Both the position numbers and the translations under genes were made by a program. Positions 1-11,580 of a stretch of DNA of 64,000 nt are shown one piece after another. Source of the stretch: Antitrichia curtipendula (Eukaryota; Streptophyta; Bryopsida; Hypnales; Leucodontaceae); assembly GCA_951230915.1 (NCBI GenBank), contig OX579642.1:13578001-13642000 (forward strand), in the 5' to 3' direction. The notes below the pieces were generated by a model. That model was given only the letters and a program-made list of their open reading frames with translations. It was not told where the DNA came from and did not search any database. The number at the start of each line of letters is the position of its first letter. The stretch's first letter is position 1.

Positions 1-104
1 ACGTTTAGTTTCTTAGAAGTGCTTGTTAATGTCAATTTCAGGACACTTATAGTCTCCATTTGTTTGTGACCGTTGAATATGGGGAAAAAAAATCCTCCCA
101 CAAC

Positions 105-345
105 GGTCAAGCGGACGGCGGACGGCTAGCTGGGCCGTTGGAACAGCAGACGGCGGACAGCGGACGGGAATCTAAGCCGTCGAATCAGCGGACGGGCGGA
201 CGGGAATCTGGGCCGTCCGAACAGCGGACGGGCAAACGGTGGACGGGAATCTAAGCCGTCGGATCAGCGAACGGGCCGATGGGCCGACGGGAATCTGGGC
301 CGTCGCATCAACGGATGGGCGGACGGCAAACGACGGATGGACCGA
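105..345. repeat. GGACGG-rich tandem repeats (about 43-bp unit)
   Basis: Four diverged units each begin GGACGGGAATCT and contain GCCGTC and CAGCGGACGGG. They start near 162, 198, 241 and 284, so the spacing is 36, 43 and 43 bases. The block lies just 3' of the broken minus-strand RING gene (769-1395). It shares the GGACGG core with the other blocks of the first 22 kb, so I read it as subterminal sequence of the outer hAT-like element. No CAGGGTTG-type terminus is visible between 1 and 104; the left end is probably outside the window or decayed. Confidence 0.75.
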
Positions 346-768
346 CCTAAAACCTGTCGGGCGGACAACTGTTTTTTACAATTTTGGTAAGATGTTTGAA
401 GTATGCAGACAGGCGAACAAGTGGATTAGGCGAATAGAAATGTATGTGCAAATGAAAATGGGTGATTTGTAGGTACGGGGTTATAGAAGATAACATAACA
501 ATAACATGAAATGATCTTGTACAAATGTACAATAGGTATGATCTTCTGCAATAGGTACGCAAAAGAAACATATTTGACAAATAAATAAGGCAAAATTTAT
601 CATGATGAAAAAACAAATCCAAACATATTTGTATTGCATAAATATTTATACATTAATTAAAAGCAACTCATGACATACCATGAGTGTTGTGCATTACTAA
701 TATTGAATCCTCATGAGATTCAAATAAGTACAAAACAAATTTCATTGGTTAACCCTCTAATACAAACA
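346..768. other. Non-coding AT-rich spacer
   Basis: This lies between the repeat block and the stop codon of the minus-strand gene fragment. It would hold the 3' untranslated region of that gene. No RNA gene or terminal repeat was recognised. Confidence 0.5.
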
Positions 769-1395
769 CTATTTTGCATCATCGCTACCGTTTGCGGAAA
801 TAGGAGAGGCACCCTCTTGTTCCTTAAATCTTCGACTTGCTCTACGAGTTTGAGGACCACCCGACCCGGAGGCTGTGCCCTCTCCTGATCGGACTTCCAT
901 GTCCACGGCGATGAATTGTCGTTTGGTTTCTGGAAAGTAGTCATCTTCGTCTTCAATCTTCCGTTTATTTTTCCTTATGGGAGACAAATCTACTTTCTCT
1001 GCCTTTAATGCTCTCAAAGCCAAATAAATCTTTTCTATCATAGCATTTATTGCTTTGTCATCATCTCGAGGGATCAACGAGATCGCTTGCCCTGTGCCAT
1101 GTAGAAAAGTCCTCCACGTCGTTATAATGTCGGTGATCCTCTTATCAAATGCACTTGCCACCTTCACGAGTGCATGTTCTGTGCTTGATAGCCCATCTAC
1201 ATTAAAAGCAGCACAAACTTGTGCAACTTCTTCCAATTTTGATAAGAAGAGGGCCCTCCCTATTAAACTGTGATTGTATGCTCCGTACTGCTCATTGAAC
1301 TCTTGGGATGGTTGCACTTCTATGCAGACGCCATCTTCTCCTTTCCGCACTTCTTTTTCAGGAAACCGGAAGAACTTTTGATGTGAGATGCTCCA
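769..1395 (-). pseudogene. 3' part of a RING/coiled-coil gene split by the 17.5-kb hAT insertion
   Basis: This is an open frame of 209 codons including its TAG stop at 769-771. It has no start of its own: reading upstream it stays open into the target duplication and then the transposon end. Joined to the fragment at 18911-21727 it continues the same frame and gives the sequence GGHW across the junction; the intact paralogue at 4445-6739 has the same motif. The visible protein has a helical middle and a C-terminal tail with a basic cluster (RKNKRKIEDEDD) that could be a nuclear signal, followed by a Ser/Gly/Arg-rich end. No catalytic domain was recognised. The join is inferred from frame, target duplication and motif. 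The function is unknown. Confidence 0.8.
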
Positions 1396-1413
1396 GTGTC
1401 CCCCAGGGTTGTC
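1396..1413. repeat. Left target duplication and terminal inverted repeat of the hAT element
   Basis: GTGTCCCC (1396-1403) is followed by CAGGGTTGTC (1404-1413). The same 8 bases follow the right end at 18911-18918. The sequence just inside, CCCCATCACGTCC, already contains the CGTCC core of the internal arrays. Confidence 0.87.
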
Positions 1414-1593
1414 CCCATCACGTCCTGTCCGTCCGTCAGCATGTCCGGACGGACGTCAGGATTCAACCCCGGCGTCCGTCAAGATGAAATCTGGACGAGA
1501 ACCGTTGACAGAGGATGAAAACTACGGAAATGGATGGACGTTCTTCGCCGACGGGCGGCGAGCTTCCGTTGACAGGCACGGAACGGGCGTGAT

Positions 1594-2241
1594 GGACGGG
1601 TATCTAGACGGAAAACTGGACGACCATGTAGATGGGCGGGTGGACGGGAGGGTGGACGGGCATCTGGACAGGCATGTGGACGGGAGGGGGGCCGGTTGTG
1701 TGGACGGATATCTGGACGGGCGGGATGGACGGGTATGTGGATGGAAAACTGGACGAGCAGGTGGACGGGCATCTGGATGGGCAGGTGTACGGGTAACTAG
1801 ACGGGCATGTAGACGGGCATGTGGACGGGCGGGTGGACGGGTAACTGGACGGGCGGGTGGACGGGTAAGTGGACGAGTAATTGGACGGGCGGGTGGACGG
1901 GCATCTGGATGGGTAATTGGATGGGCATCTGGACGGGTAAGTGGACGGGTAATTGGACGGGCATTTGGACGAGTAAGTAGACGGGCGGGTGGACAGGCAT
2001 CTGGACGGGTAAGTAGACGGGCGGGTGGATGGACATCTGGACGGGCGGGTGGACGGGCATCTGGACGGATAAGTGGACGGGCGGGTGGACGGCCATCTGG
2101 ACGGGTAAGTGGACGGGCGGGTGGACGGGCATCTAGACAGGTAAGTGCACGGGCAAGTGGACGGGCATCTGGACGGGTAACTGGACGGGCGGGTGGACGG
2201 GCATCTAGACGGGTAACTAGACGGTTCTGTAGACGGAAAAA
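1594..2241. repeat. 12-bp GGACGGG minisatellite
   Basis: About 54 units of the form GGACGGGNNNNT follow each other, with recurring variants such as GGACGGGCGGGT, GGACGGGCATCT and GGACGGGTAAGT. The register is nearly perfect from about 1783 onward; one unit is doubled with a G-rich insert near 1685 and there is a one-base slip near 1730. Most unit variants (GGATGG, AGACGG, GGACAG) are transitions. Because 12 is a multiple of three, both strands are open for hundreds of codons, but these frames encode only Gly-Arg-rich or Arg-Pro-rich 4-residue repeats and are not genes. I infer a subterminal binding-site array of the hAT element. Confidence 0.9.
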
Positions 2242-4444
2242 TAGACTAGACACGTGGGATTGGATTTTTGGCTTAAATGCCCGAAGCACCCAAATCTGGT
2301 GTTGGCAAAACTTTGAAGTTAAATAAAACCTAACCAAGTTGCTATTTTTAGTAGTATCCAAGTTGCTATTTTTAGTAAGTTCTTCTTGAAGTCTAGTTAT
2401 AGCATCAATAGTCTATTCTTAAAAATAAATGATAGTGATTTTTCGTTTCAAGACTTTGTGCAAGGGTACCCATTGCAATCTTGACTTCTTGTAGCATTGA
2501 GAGCTTTTGGAAATGTGCCTCGAAAACACAAGATCTTGGAGGAAAAATCACATTCAAATTTTTTTTTAATTTAAAAAAAAATATGGAGTATATTTTTAAA
2601 AGCCATAAATTGTTTGGGGTTATACATGTTCGGCAATTTAACCTCATATTTTTGTGGTCTAAAACTTTTTTAATTTTACTTGTGAAAACTGAAAAGAGGA
2701 TTGGAAGACTTCACATCATTTTTGTAGTTTTAACACCCTCATGTTCAAACATTATAATCTTTTACTCTATAAGTGATATTGTTGTGTTTTACCAACCTAT
2801 GAGCCCCTAATATGTCTTGTTTGAATTTATATGGTTACAATTTTTTTTAATTGATACGCCTAGTCACATAATCAAAATGTTAACATTTTGTTCAATTTAG
2901 AGCAAATTTGTAGAAGCTCAAAACATGCCTTGGGCATCTAGGATTCTAGGGATTAAAGTTTGTTATTGAATTTCGAATTAGAGAAGTTGCTAAATTGATT
3001 TTACACTGACTATATGGCAAGAAATTCAAAAATATTAATCCATGTAGCCATGTAGGCCCTATGCTAATTATTGCCAAAAAAAAATCCAAGTTGGCATTTC
3101 TCCATGTTCACCTTGAAATGAAATGAAAAAAAAAAAATTAGAATCTATTCAATTTAAGACTTTCAAGTATAGGATCGCCATTCATAAAGTCATTTATTTC
3201 AATTGATTTTCAAATAAATTTCATGTAGTGTGACCTTATCAAGTTAGTAATTGCAAGATATTAAACTTTGATCATTTGATTTCCATAATGCTATTTGAGA
3301 AAAAATGGAAAATGTTCAATACTTTAATTTGTAAACTTTGGATTTAAAAATAAACATGAGGGAGTAGTCAATCAATAGTCCAACTAAAAAAACATTAAAA
3401 CTAATAGAACAAAAGTTACAAAACGTGAATTATTTTTTGGTTTAATTCTAAAGACTTAAAGGAGATTTCATCAAATATGAAGCAATCAAATAATTTGTTA
3501 CTTATTTCTTGCTTTGGTAAAGAATTTCCATTGTTTTTATTTCTTAGCCCCTAAAGTAACATACTCTCATTGTCCTTTCTGCCAGGGACAAAATGGATTT
3601 TCGATAGGCTCCTATGATCTCATTTTTTACTGAAACTTTTGAAAACTTTTTCATAAGAATGATAACATGGAATGATAGATAAACTTATGAGTTTATTCAT
3701 AATACAATTTCTATTCCAATCGGTGCCTAGGAGCAAAGGGTATGCCACAATAACCTCAAACAAGGGAGATCGGGACACCGGGCGGTCCAAGACTCCGGGT
3801 AGACAAAAAAATCCACAAAAAAATGAAATACAAATTTGTATATTTTTTTTCCAGTTGGATTGTATTTTCTTTTAAATGGAAGGCTTTCATTCATCCCATT
3901 TGGATTAGGAATGGAAAAGTTATGGGTTTTTTGTGGAGCGGGCAATCCTAGCAACTTCTTAAAATAAATTTGTTTCTTTCACTTCGAATGCTAATAACTT
4001 TCAATCCATACAGTCAAACATCACAAATTTTTTATCACGTCATCTAAGACAAGTGGAGAACAAGATCCTTTGGTTCGATTCATAAAATAAATTGGAAAAT
4101 TTAATTCATAGGTGAACATAGCAAAAGTGGTGGTTTAGGGTGGTTTGGGCCAAAAAATGGACTTCAGACTTTAGGGCTTCACCAAAAATAAAATAGAACA
4201 CTCTTTTACCTACCATCTAAGCATACAAGCTTCTTCTATACTATTACAAAAAGGTCCAATAGATTACAAAAATTGACAAAGGCAAAGCAACAATACACGA
4301 GGTGGAAAGAAAACAATAAATGTACATATTTCATAAATCTGTTGAAGTACATGGTAAACTAATAAAGGCTTTACATAATTACATACGTTCACTTTGTACA
4401 ACTTCCAGTATTTTATTCTATACATCTATCTAGTTATACACAAT
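2242..4444. other. Non-coding AT-rich interior of the hAT element
   Basis: No supported gene. The stretch 3547-4200 resembles the TTAA-CCCCTAAAGG repeat family seen at 24336, 52291 and 62279: it begins near GCCCCTAAAG and contains the shared phrases about a nearly invariant 'cccatttggattagg' and 'aagatcctttggtt'. 4200-4444 would be the 3' untranslated region of the minus-strand RING gene. Confidence 0.45.
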
Positions 4445-6739
4445 CTAGTCTACATCTTCGATTACAACGCCGCGTGCTATGCTATTTCTCAAAAATCGTT
4501 GCAATTCTTCTTGTGATTCGAAAGTCCTCAGAAGCTGAAGTGCTTCTATATCGTATCTATCATGTAAGTGGAAAAAAATGTCATTCACGAGGGCTGGCTC
4601 ATGGAAGGTATTGTCTTCAGTGTACGCCATTTTTTCCTTATAGCTCAATTCCCCCTCAAATCCGACTGGCTGGCCTTGAGAGTTAAACATGATGCGTTGT
4701 AGATGTGGTGCGCGTATTAAAATTAAGCGTTCTGGGTCCCAATGTCCACCGGCAATCTGACCAAAATATAGTCCACGCCCTGGATCACTGTCTCCAAACA
4801 CCCTCCTGATCACCTTTGTCACTTGGTTGTCACTCGTCCATGGTATGTCAGCCACCGTTCCTGCCGGGAGGTGTCGGTTGTGGTGGCCCCACTTCCAAAG
4901 CCATGTCATGTCGGACCCCCAATGTACTCTATTACCGGGGCCCGGTAAATTTTCTTCATTGTACTCGTAATGTTCAGGCATGTGGTCTTCAAAACCAAAC
5001 GTTTTGTATAGTCGTGCATGAAATGGAGCCCTGCATTGCGCACATCTCTTTCTGGTGATCATGTGTGGAATAAGACACACGGGGTGGTATAGATGGCCAC
5101 ATGTACCAAGATTCCATCCACCCTCGGGGCCAAACGGTTGTTGGCACATTATACATGTTGTTCTATCTTTTACAAAATCTGGAAGGGAAGGCCACACTAG
5201 TGGCGTAATGCCATTGTTGTTGGGTGGTCCGTACCGTTGGCGATCGATATTATATTAGAATTCCAAGTCTGGACGGGCATTCCAATTGATGCTTGAATTC
5301 TCCCTATATGTTGGTAAATCATCGGTGAACATTTCTGCCACCCGAGGCCACGAGGTCAAGCCAAAATAACGTTGACCGCCATCATTGAATTCTGCAGCCA
5401 CTCTCCTCACTTCACGTTGCATTTGCTCAGCCTCTTTTAGCGCTAAGATGCATGTCAACTTCATATTGCACATTTGAAGCAGCCTGTGCTCCGTCTGAGG
5501 ATTTTGAACCAACCGCATATTTTCAGCACTCAATGCGGTCATGGTCTGCTCCAAGGTTGTTCGAGCTGCAGTAACCACCGCCACCTCTGCCTCGGCGTTG
5601 TTGGCACGAAGTTCCAAAACATGCATGGCGTTTGTTAATTCTTCCATGTTTGTGCGAGTACTTCCAAGCTCTACTTCAACTCGCTCAGCACGTGCACGCA
5701 TAATATCCAATGTGGCACTTTCTGAACTTGAAAAAGTGGATCGTGATTGCAGCACAAACTCAGATGTATTGCTCAGGCCTGGTGTGTCTTCATCTGCACC
5801 GTATGTAGCACGTTCCACTACAAGATCGAGTGGTGGAACTGAGTCTGTGCTGACCCGCCTTTCACGCTCTACGAGCTCGGCTTCACGTGCGATGAGGCGC
5901 ACATTTTCATCTTGAACGGCCCGCATCCTTGCATGATGAACTTCCAACACTGCAGCATGTTGCCGTCGTGTTTCTTCTTTTTCTGCTTGCAGTGTTTGTA
6001 CTAATTGGTGCAAGCAAATTACTTCTTCACCGTCAGCTTGCACTCCACCAATCACAGCTTGTTGGTTGACATCTGGACCGCTGCCCTGACCAACTTCTAC
6101 CTCCATCAACTCCGTCCCTGGACGCTCCGCCAGTGGAACCACGTCCATTTGCACATTTTGGACATCATCCAATGGCACGGCAAGATTTGGTACATTGTCC
6201 AACGGCACAGCAGGATTTGGTGCAATGTGGCGAGTTCGATTTGGAAATGTATTATTCCGCGATTTGCCCAAAAAGCTGCTCCAGTCTACATCCTTGCCAA
6301 GAAAAACCTCCGCATATGCCATTTGGCACAATGAAAGTGTCCCGTCTTTCTTGGATCTTGCCCCCCAAAGTGCCAATGATACTTCAATCATCCTCTTCTT
6401 GAAGTGCAGATGTTGGCACTGGTCAATATTTACCACGCCAGATTTCACGTGCACCTCGTACCGGTCGTGTGGCCAATGGCAGTTGATGTGGGCCCAATCT
6501 GTATATTGACGACATATCACTCTTGTCCATGGGCCATCTGCCTCCAACCACCCAGGCTTTGCCATAACCTCTTCGGCATTACGTGTGCCCCAATCCAAGG
6601 TTGCTCTGTTTCCTCTCTTCCTTCTACCAGGGGGTTCACCTGCAGGTACCAAACCTCCTGGGGGGTCACCTCCAAGTCCCAAACCTCCTGGGGGGTCACC
6701 TCCAGGTCCCGAACCTCCTACTACATCCTCTGCGTCCAT
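4445..6739 (-). pseudogene. RING-H2 zinc-finger, coiled-coil protein carried by the hAT element (one in-frame stop)
   Basis: I start at the ATG at 6739 because a splice-acceptor-like TTTTACAG ends 10 bases before it (exon from about 6748). The frame has 764 codons. Residues 8-39 are Gly/Pro repeats (GDPPGG). Residues 60-156 form a domain ending MAYAE...VDWSSF that is shared with the broken paralogue at 18911-21727. Residues of about 250-455 are heptad-rich coiled coil. Residues 529-569 are a complete RING-H2: C529, C532, C547, H549, H552, C555, C566, C569. About 195 C-terminal residues follow, including GGHW. RING-H2 fingers usually bind E2 enzymes for ubiquitin transfer; that role is inferred. 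A TAA at codon 495 (5255-5257) interrupts the frame between coiled coil and RING; the frame is otherwise intact. Either the gene is dead, or an unrecognised intron removes the stop. Confidence 0.75.
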
Positions 6740-7159
6740 TCTTGATACCTGTAAAATGACACACATGATACTATATGCGAATACAATGACAATTTGCTTT
6801 GCCTTCTGTTGCGTGAAGGCAACTGAAATGTGGCAAAACAATGTCAAATGTATAACACTTCCCCTCAAATTGCAGAGCGAAGCTTTCTCAAGCTCAGACA
6901 GTGCAATTCAAAAGAAGAAGCACGTAAACTGTCCAAAAAAGTTTACTTATATCCCCCAATTACCGACCCGATTAGGCAGGGTAATTAACATAACATCAGC
7001 CCGTCCCCCCCCGAATCCAGACCGTCCAGGGCGTGGGACAGCCCTAGAATGGACGGCCGATACGTCCACAGAGGTCTGACACAGGGTTGGGACGCCGCCA
7101 ACGGGTTCGGGGTGCCGTCGACAGGTTCGGGAAATAATAACACTGCCGCCCGAGACTTG
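6740..7159. other. 5' region of the RING gene
   Basis: It contains the acceptor-like TTTTACAG at about 6749-6756 (minus strand), presumably ending an intron in the 5' leader, and GC-rich sequence with several GGACGG and CGTCC cores from about 7005 onward. A CAGGGTTGGGACG at 7082 resembles a hAT terminus but has no partner with a matching target duplication. Confidence 0.4.
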
Positions 7160-7180
7160 GACGGACGGATTTTCTGTCCT

Positions 7181-7480
7181 CTCGACGGTCTGCCGTCCCC
7201 TCGACAGCCTGCCCGTTCCGTCGACGACCTGCCCATCCCCTCGACGGATTGCCCGTCCCCTCGACGACCTGCCCGTCCCCTCGACGGCATACCCGTCTCT
7301 TGGACGACATACCTGTCTCCTGGACGGCATACCCGTCTCCTCGATGGCATACCCATCTCCTGGACGGCATACCTGTCTCTTGGACGGAATACCCGTCTCG
7401 TAGACGGCAAACCCGTCTCGTAGACGGCAAACCCGTCTCCTCGACGGGATACCCGTCCTCTGGACGGCCTACCCATCTCT
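7181..7480. repeat. 20-bp CGACGG/CCCGTC tandem array
   Basis: Fourteen consecutive units in exact 20-bp register start at 7201, 7221, 7241 and so on to 7461. The consensus is close to TSGACGGCATACCCGTCTCC. The first four units read CCTGCCC instead of ATACCC. The unit length differs from the 12-bp array at 1594 although the GACGG core is shared. Confidence 0.9.
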
Positions 7481-7504
7481 AGGACAAAAAGGCCGTCCAA
7501 AAAG

Positions 7505-7675
7505 ACGGGGTGCCCGTCTCTTCGACGGCCTGTCGCTGGTCGGAAACGGCCCGCCCATCCTCTCGACGGCCTGTTCGTGGTCAGGGACGGCTTGCCCGTC
7601 CTCTCGACGGCCTGTCCCTGGTCAGGAACGGCCCGCCCATCCTCTCGACGGCCTGCCGAACGTCCTGGACGGCCT
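7505..7675. repeat. 41-bp CGACGGCCTG tandem array
   Basis: Units with TCGACGGCCTG start at 7522, 7563, 7604 and 7645, exactly 41 bases apart. Each unit contains TGGTC, then GGGACGG or GGAACGG, then CCCGTCCTC or CCCATCCTC. Confidence 0.85.
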
Positions 7676-8686
7676 TTAAAATTTTCATTTTTATTTTTTT
7701 GAAAATTCATTTTTTATTTTTAGTAAAAAGCAGCTTTTTTATTTCTTCATGTCATGTCCATGTTAGAAAGTCTTGTAGCCATCTTAGAAAATGTTATGAC
7801 TGTTTTAAGTGGGAAGATGACCATCATGAAAACAATTTTCTGCTGATTTGGGGTAGTCTACAAACTCTTTTGGGCTTACTGGACAGTACACTTCAAAAAT
7901 TCAAAAAAAAATCACAATTAATCCAAAAAATAAAATTCCAGTTGCGTTCTTCATTTCTCACATGTGTCTTTGTATGGAAAAAATTTGATTATTTTTGCTA
8001 AAGGAAATACAACAAATCAATCATTCTGCCTGTCATAAGGCAGGTTTACTTTATAGCACAAGGATAATGACATTAGAATCCATCATAGCATAAACTTAAT
8101 TTCCATTTCATGATTTATTTAGAATGTACTAAATGTAGTAGACATTAAAAACACATTCGAAGTGCAAATCGCAATAATGAAATTTCATTTTTAGGGTCGT
8201 GTTGGGGGATTTTACATAAAATAGGAACTAGAGAAAATGAACTTTTGCTTGATAGTTAGACTCAAACTCAGAAAATATCAATTTGGGGGATAAATTTCAG
8301 ATTTAGACTAAGGAGCAACAACTTCCCAAGATACACTAAAGTAGCATTTTTTTTTTTTTTTTTTTCCTAAACTCTAAATTACGCGGAGGCAAATATCGGA
8401 AAGACTACAAAATCATTTGGATACACTTTGTAACTCAACATGGAAGGTCCCCGAAAAATGAATTGAACGCTTCCACAATCTTTCCATCTCATTGAAGTGA
8501 TTGAATTGCCATCAAATTGGCACTAAATGATGTCGTTGGGCGTTCCGAGGTTGAAGTTTATTGTAAATATCTTGCAATCTACAATTCTATATAGGCAAAG
8601 TTTGTGAAATTTCTTCCGGTCAATTGAACACTACTCTAGTACTCTAGTATGAGATCTTACATACTACAAGTAGATGTGCACCTTAA

Positions 8687-9659
8687 CCCCTCACCGCCCA
8701 AGGCCTAACCATGTCAAAAAGCAACTTTCCTTTTCAAGTGTTATAAGTCTAAATGTGAGTAAGGTATGAAAATCTCAACCGTTCAATATTGTAGTGTGCA
8801 TGTTGTAGATGGTGTAAATCAAATTTGAGGTCATTTGACCGTATAGATTGAAAGATTATAATGTTTTAGTGTTGAAAAAAGATGCTGAAATTGTCCTCAA
8901 AACACAATTCGAGGTGAAATTCGATTTCTAAACCTACTCAAATGAAAAAACTTTGAACTAAAAAGTGATTCAAAACCAAAAGAAAAACACTTTGGTGGGA
9001 AAAAAAATCATTCAATTGACTCATTGCGTTTGCAAAATTGTTTTGAAATGTCAAAAAACAGTGAAAAAAGTAGCAAAAAATCACATCTATTGCTGAACCT
9101 ACCTCTACTAAAATGCCTCTCAGTCAATCATGACTTCTTGGATTGGTATGAAATTTTTACTACAAGAATTCGACTAGTATGCGCAACTTTTACAATAAAA
9201 ATTAATGAAATCGAACCTTGTTTGAAGAAGTTATAAGCCGCCGAAGTTCACTGTAATGCAGAAATGTCTATATTTTGAACTTCGAATTGCTCCCAAGCAT
9301 TCGAAACAACTTGGATTGACATGAAAATTTTCCAACATTAAGTAGACTTTATGGGGAAAAACACCCAATTTATTTTATTGAAAAATAACATTTAATGAAA
9401 AAGATACAAGCCCCCGAAGTTGCAGCCATCTCAATGCAGTGTGGTGAACTAAATTTGAATCTGCAAACTTCGAATGGCTTCTAAAAATCCAATACATCTT
9501 AGATAGATCTGAAATTTTTACCACAAAAACTAGTCTAGTATGCGCAACTTTTCCAATAAGTTTTATTAAATTTGGACACCGGACGCAAAAGTTACAGCAC
9601 TTTGAAGTCGACTGCTAGATTGTGTGAGGCCACTTTTGGGCCCCTTGGGCGGTGAGGGG
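8687..9659. mobile_element. Non-autonomous element bounded by TTAA
   Basis: TTAA (8683-8686) is followed by CCCCTCACCGCCCAAGG. The other end reads CCTTGGGCGGTGAGGGG, then TTAA (9660-9663). The terminal repeats are 17 bp and perfect. Duplicated TTAA with C-rich ends recalls piggyBac-type elements, but no transposase is present, so the class is tentative. Inside are three diverged direct repeats of roughly 170 bp (near 9120, 9250 and 9420), each with a phrase like ACTTCGAAT or TAGTATGCGCAACTTTT. Confidence 0.6.
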
Positions 9660-10012
9660 TTAAAGGCCTAAAGTCCTAAACACATTCATTTCTTTTTTTT
9701 ACATTCTTTACTATAGAAATGGCAATTTATTTCAGATATAGGATGGAAAAGAGGCCTTGGGACTTTAGTCAGTTTAGTGGTTAACATACGGTACTACATA
9801 AGCAATTAATAAACAATCCATATGAAAAACTATAATAATTCACCGTTAGTTGCTTTATAATTTAGAAGCCATAAAAAAAATATAGAGACCACAAAAATGT
9901 CAAGTTCATGTACTCAATGTTGCATTTCAATTTTATTACACCAATCCACTCTTATTTGCTATAGTTACATAAACTTGAACATCAAATACTCTTAAAATTG
10001 CAACAGTGAAGA

Positions 10013-10048
10013 GGGTTTAGGGTTTAGGGTTTAGGGTTTAGGGTTTGG
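10013..10048 (+). repeat. Interstitial telomere-type repeat
   Basis: GGGTTTAGGG runs on for about five units of TTTAGGG, the plant telomere repeat, ending in a degenerate GGGTTTGGG. A weaker cousin (ACCCTAAACC) occurs at 18263-18285 near the right end of the same element. Confidence 0.85.
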
Positions 10049-11189
10049 GATTTAGGATATTGGCCTATAGGATTTACTTCAAAACCTAGCATGGACCGGA
10101 AACCACGAAAAAATTTCTTCCTTTTTTTAGTTGGCATTATAAGTGCAAAACTTGATCGAGATGTAGTCTTTGAAGTTTGAATTGGAAAAAAATAGATTAA
10201 TGATTTAAAATCAAAGTTTTATAAAACATATTGAAGACACCAAAAAACGGCATAACAATATCTTTAGAAGGTAAAACATTCTTAAGTTTAGATGTATAGG
10301 GCTACATTCTTTTTCTGTAATGTACGAATGGAAAGCCAAAACAATGTTTTACATTAATCAGTGATATGCATATGACATATGTTGTTTAGGAGGTCTTTCA
10401 CTTATTTCATAATTAACCATTTCAGAGTTTTAAGCTTACTACCTTTAACTGGAGCATTTAGAGGGTGGTTTTTGTCTTGGTCTTTGTATATTTGATCCGG
10501 GCTTAGTAAGTTATTGAATGTTTGTACGTTTGAGACTTTGAGTTTAGTATATTAGTGTAGACAGGGTTTAAAATTCAACAAAATACTAAATTGTCAGGTG
10601 CACTTACATGCAGGGAAGGATGGAATCAAAATACAATAATTCCAAAGGTGAAATTGTTCAAGTTATAATTGATAAAATTCATTTGAATTTGAATTTGAGC
10701 CCTACAAAATATAAATTATTTTAAGGGATTGCGAGATTCTGGGATTTTTGTAAAAAAAACATTGCCCAATGCCAACAACTTTCGTGAAAATGAGTGCAAT
10801 TAGAATGAATCAAATGTTAACATGAACATCCAAATAGAACATTCTAGGACCGACATTAAGAAGTTTTCAATTTGACCTTCTATGGGTTTTTCTATGTTTT
10901 TTCCATTATTTACGTGCAACAAAATATAATTCCATTCTAAATGAGCATTAAACCTTGGTTTTTGAGCATTTGAATGTCTTCTCTGGTATTTATTTGTCCG
11001 CTAATTGAAACAAGTGTGAACATTAAGTTAGCACTCTTAAACTACCCGCCACCGTAGTCTAATGCTCGATTAAGAGGGAGGACACCTGTCCTGACAAGTC
11101 CGAGAGTGCCAAACCACATAAATGAAAAATTCTCCGAACAAGGATTAGAAATGAATTACACTCGGCCAGCACTGTTTTGAATGGCCCGC

Positions 11190-11570
11190 TCGACGACCTT
11201 CCCGCCCTCTCGACGGCCTTCCCGTCTCTCGAAAGTCTTCCCGTCCTCTCGACGGCCAGTTCGCGGGCTGGACGGCTTGGCCCCCTGGATGGCTAGTCCG
11301 CGGGCTGGACGGCCTTCCCGTCCTCATGCCAAGCAGTCCGCAGGCTCGACGGTCTCCCTCCGTGGACGGCCTTCCCGTCCTCTCAGGCCAAGCAGTCCGT
11401 GGGCTAGACGGTCTTCCCCCCTGGACGGCCTTCCCGTCCTCTCGACGGCCAGTCCACGGGCTGGACGGCTTGGCCCCTGGACGGCTTGGCCCTCTGGACG
11501 GCCATCCCGTCCTCTGGACGCCTTGGACGGCCCTGGACGCTTTGTTCGTCCTCTCGATGGCCTGTCCGTC
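11190..11570. repeat. GC-rich CGACGG/GGACGG repeat block upstream of the kinase-like gene
   Basis: Irregular repeats contain CCTTCCCGTCCTCTCGACGG and GCGGGCTGGACGG, the latter near 11263, 11302, 11340, 11398 and 11456 with substitutions. The frames open across it are composition artefacts. Confidence 0.75.
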
Positions 11571-11580
11571 GACGTGAATG

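Larger units (their letters stand above)
7676..11160. other. Long non-coding AT-rich interior of the hAT element
   Basis: No supported gene in about 3.5 kb. It contains the TTAA-bounded element at 8687-9659 and the telomere-like tract at 10013-10048, both listed separately, and a 20-T run at 8347-8366. The base composition contrasts sharply with the GC-rich arrays on both sides; the sequence may be one or more later insertions. Confidence 0.5.

Noticed and set aside
1388..2361. Frames of about 280-310 codons on both strands rich in Gly-Arg or Arg-Pro
   Set aside because: They are products of the 12-bp GGACGGG minisatellite; the period is a multiple of three and no unit contains a stop.
7082..7094. 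CAGGGTTGGGACG resembling a hAT left end
   Set aside because: No partner end with the same 8-bp flank (GTCTGACA) was found; it may be an internal repeat or an old remnant.
7181..7480. CRISPR-like appearance of the regular 20-bp array
   Set aside because: There are no unique spacers between constant repeats and no associated genes; it is a simple minisatellite in a eukaryotic genome.
6985..7710. Minus-strand frame of 241 codons
   Set aside because: It runs through the 20-bp and 41-bp arrays and has no sequence beyond the repeat translation.
8687..9659. Firm assignment of the TTAA elements to piggyBac
   Set aside because: Only the TTAA flanks and C-rich ends support it; there is no transposase, and TTAA is common in AT-rich DNA.
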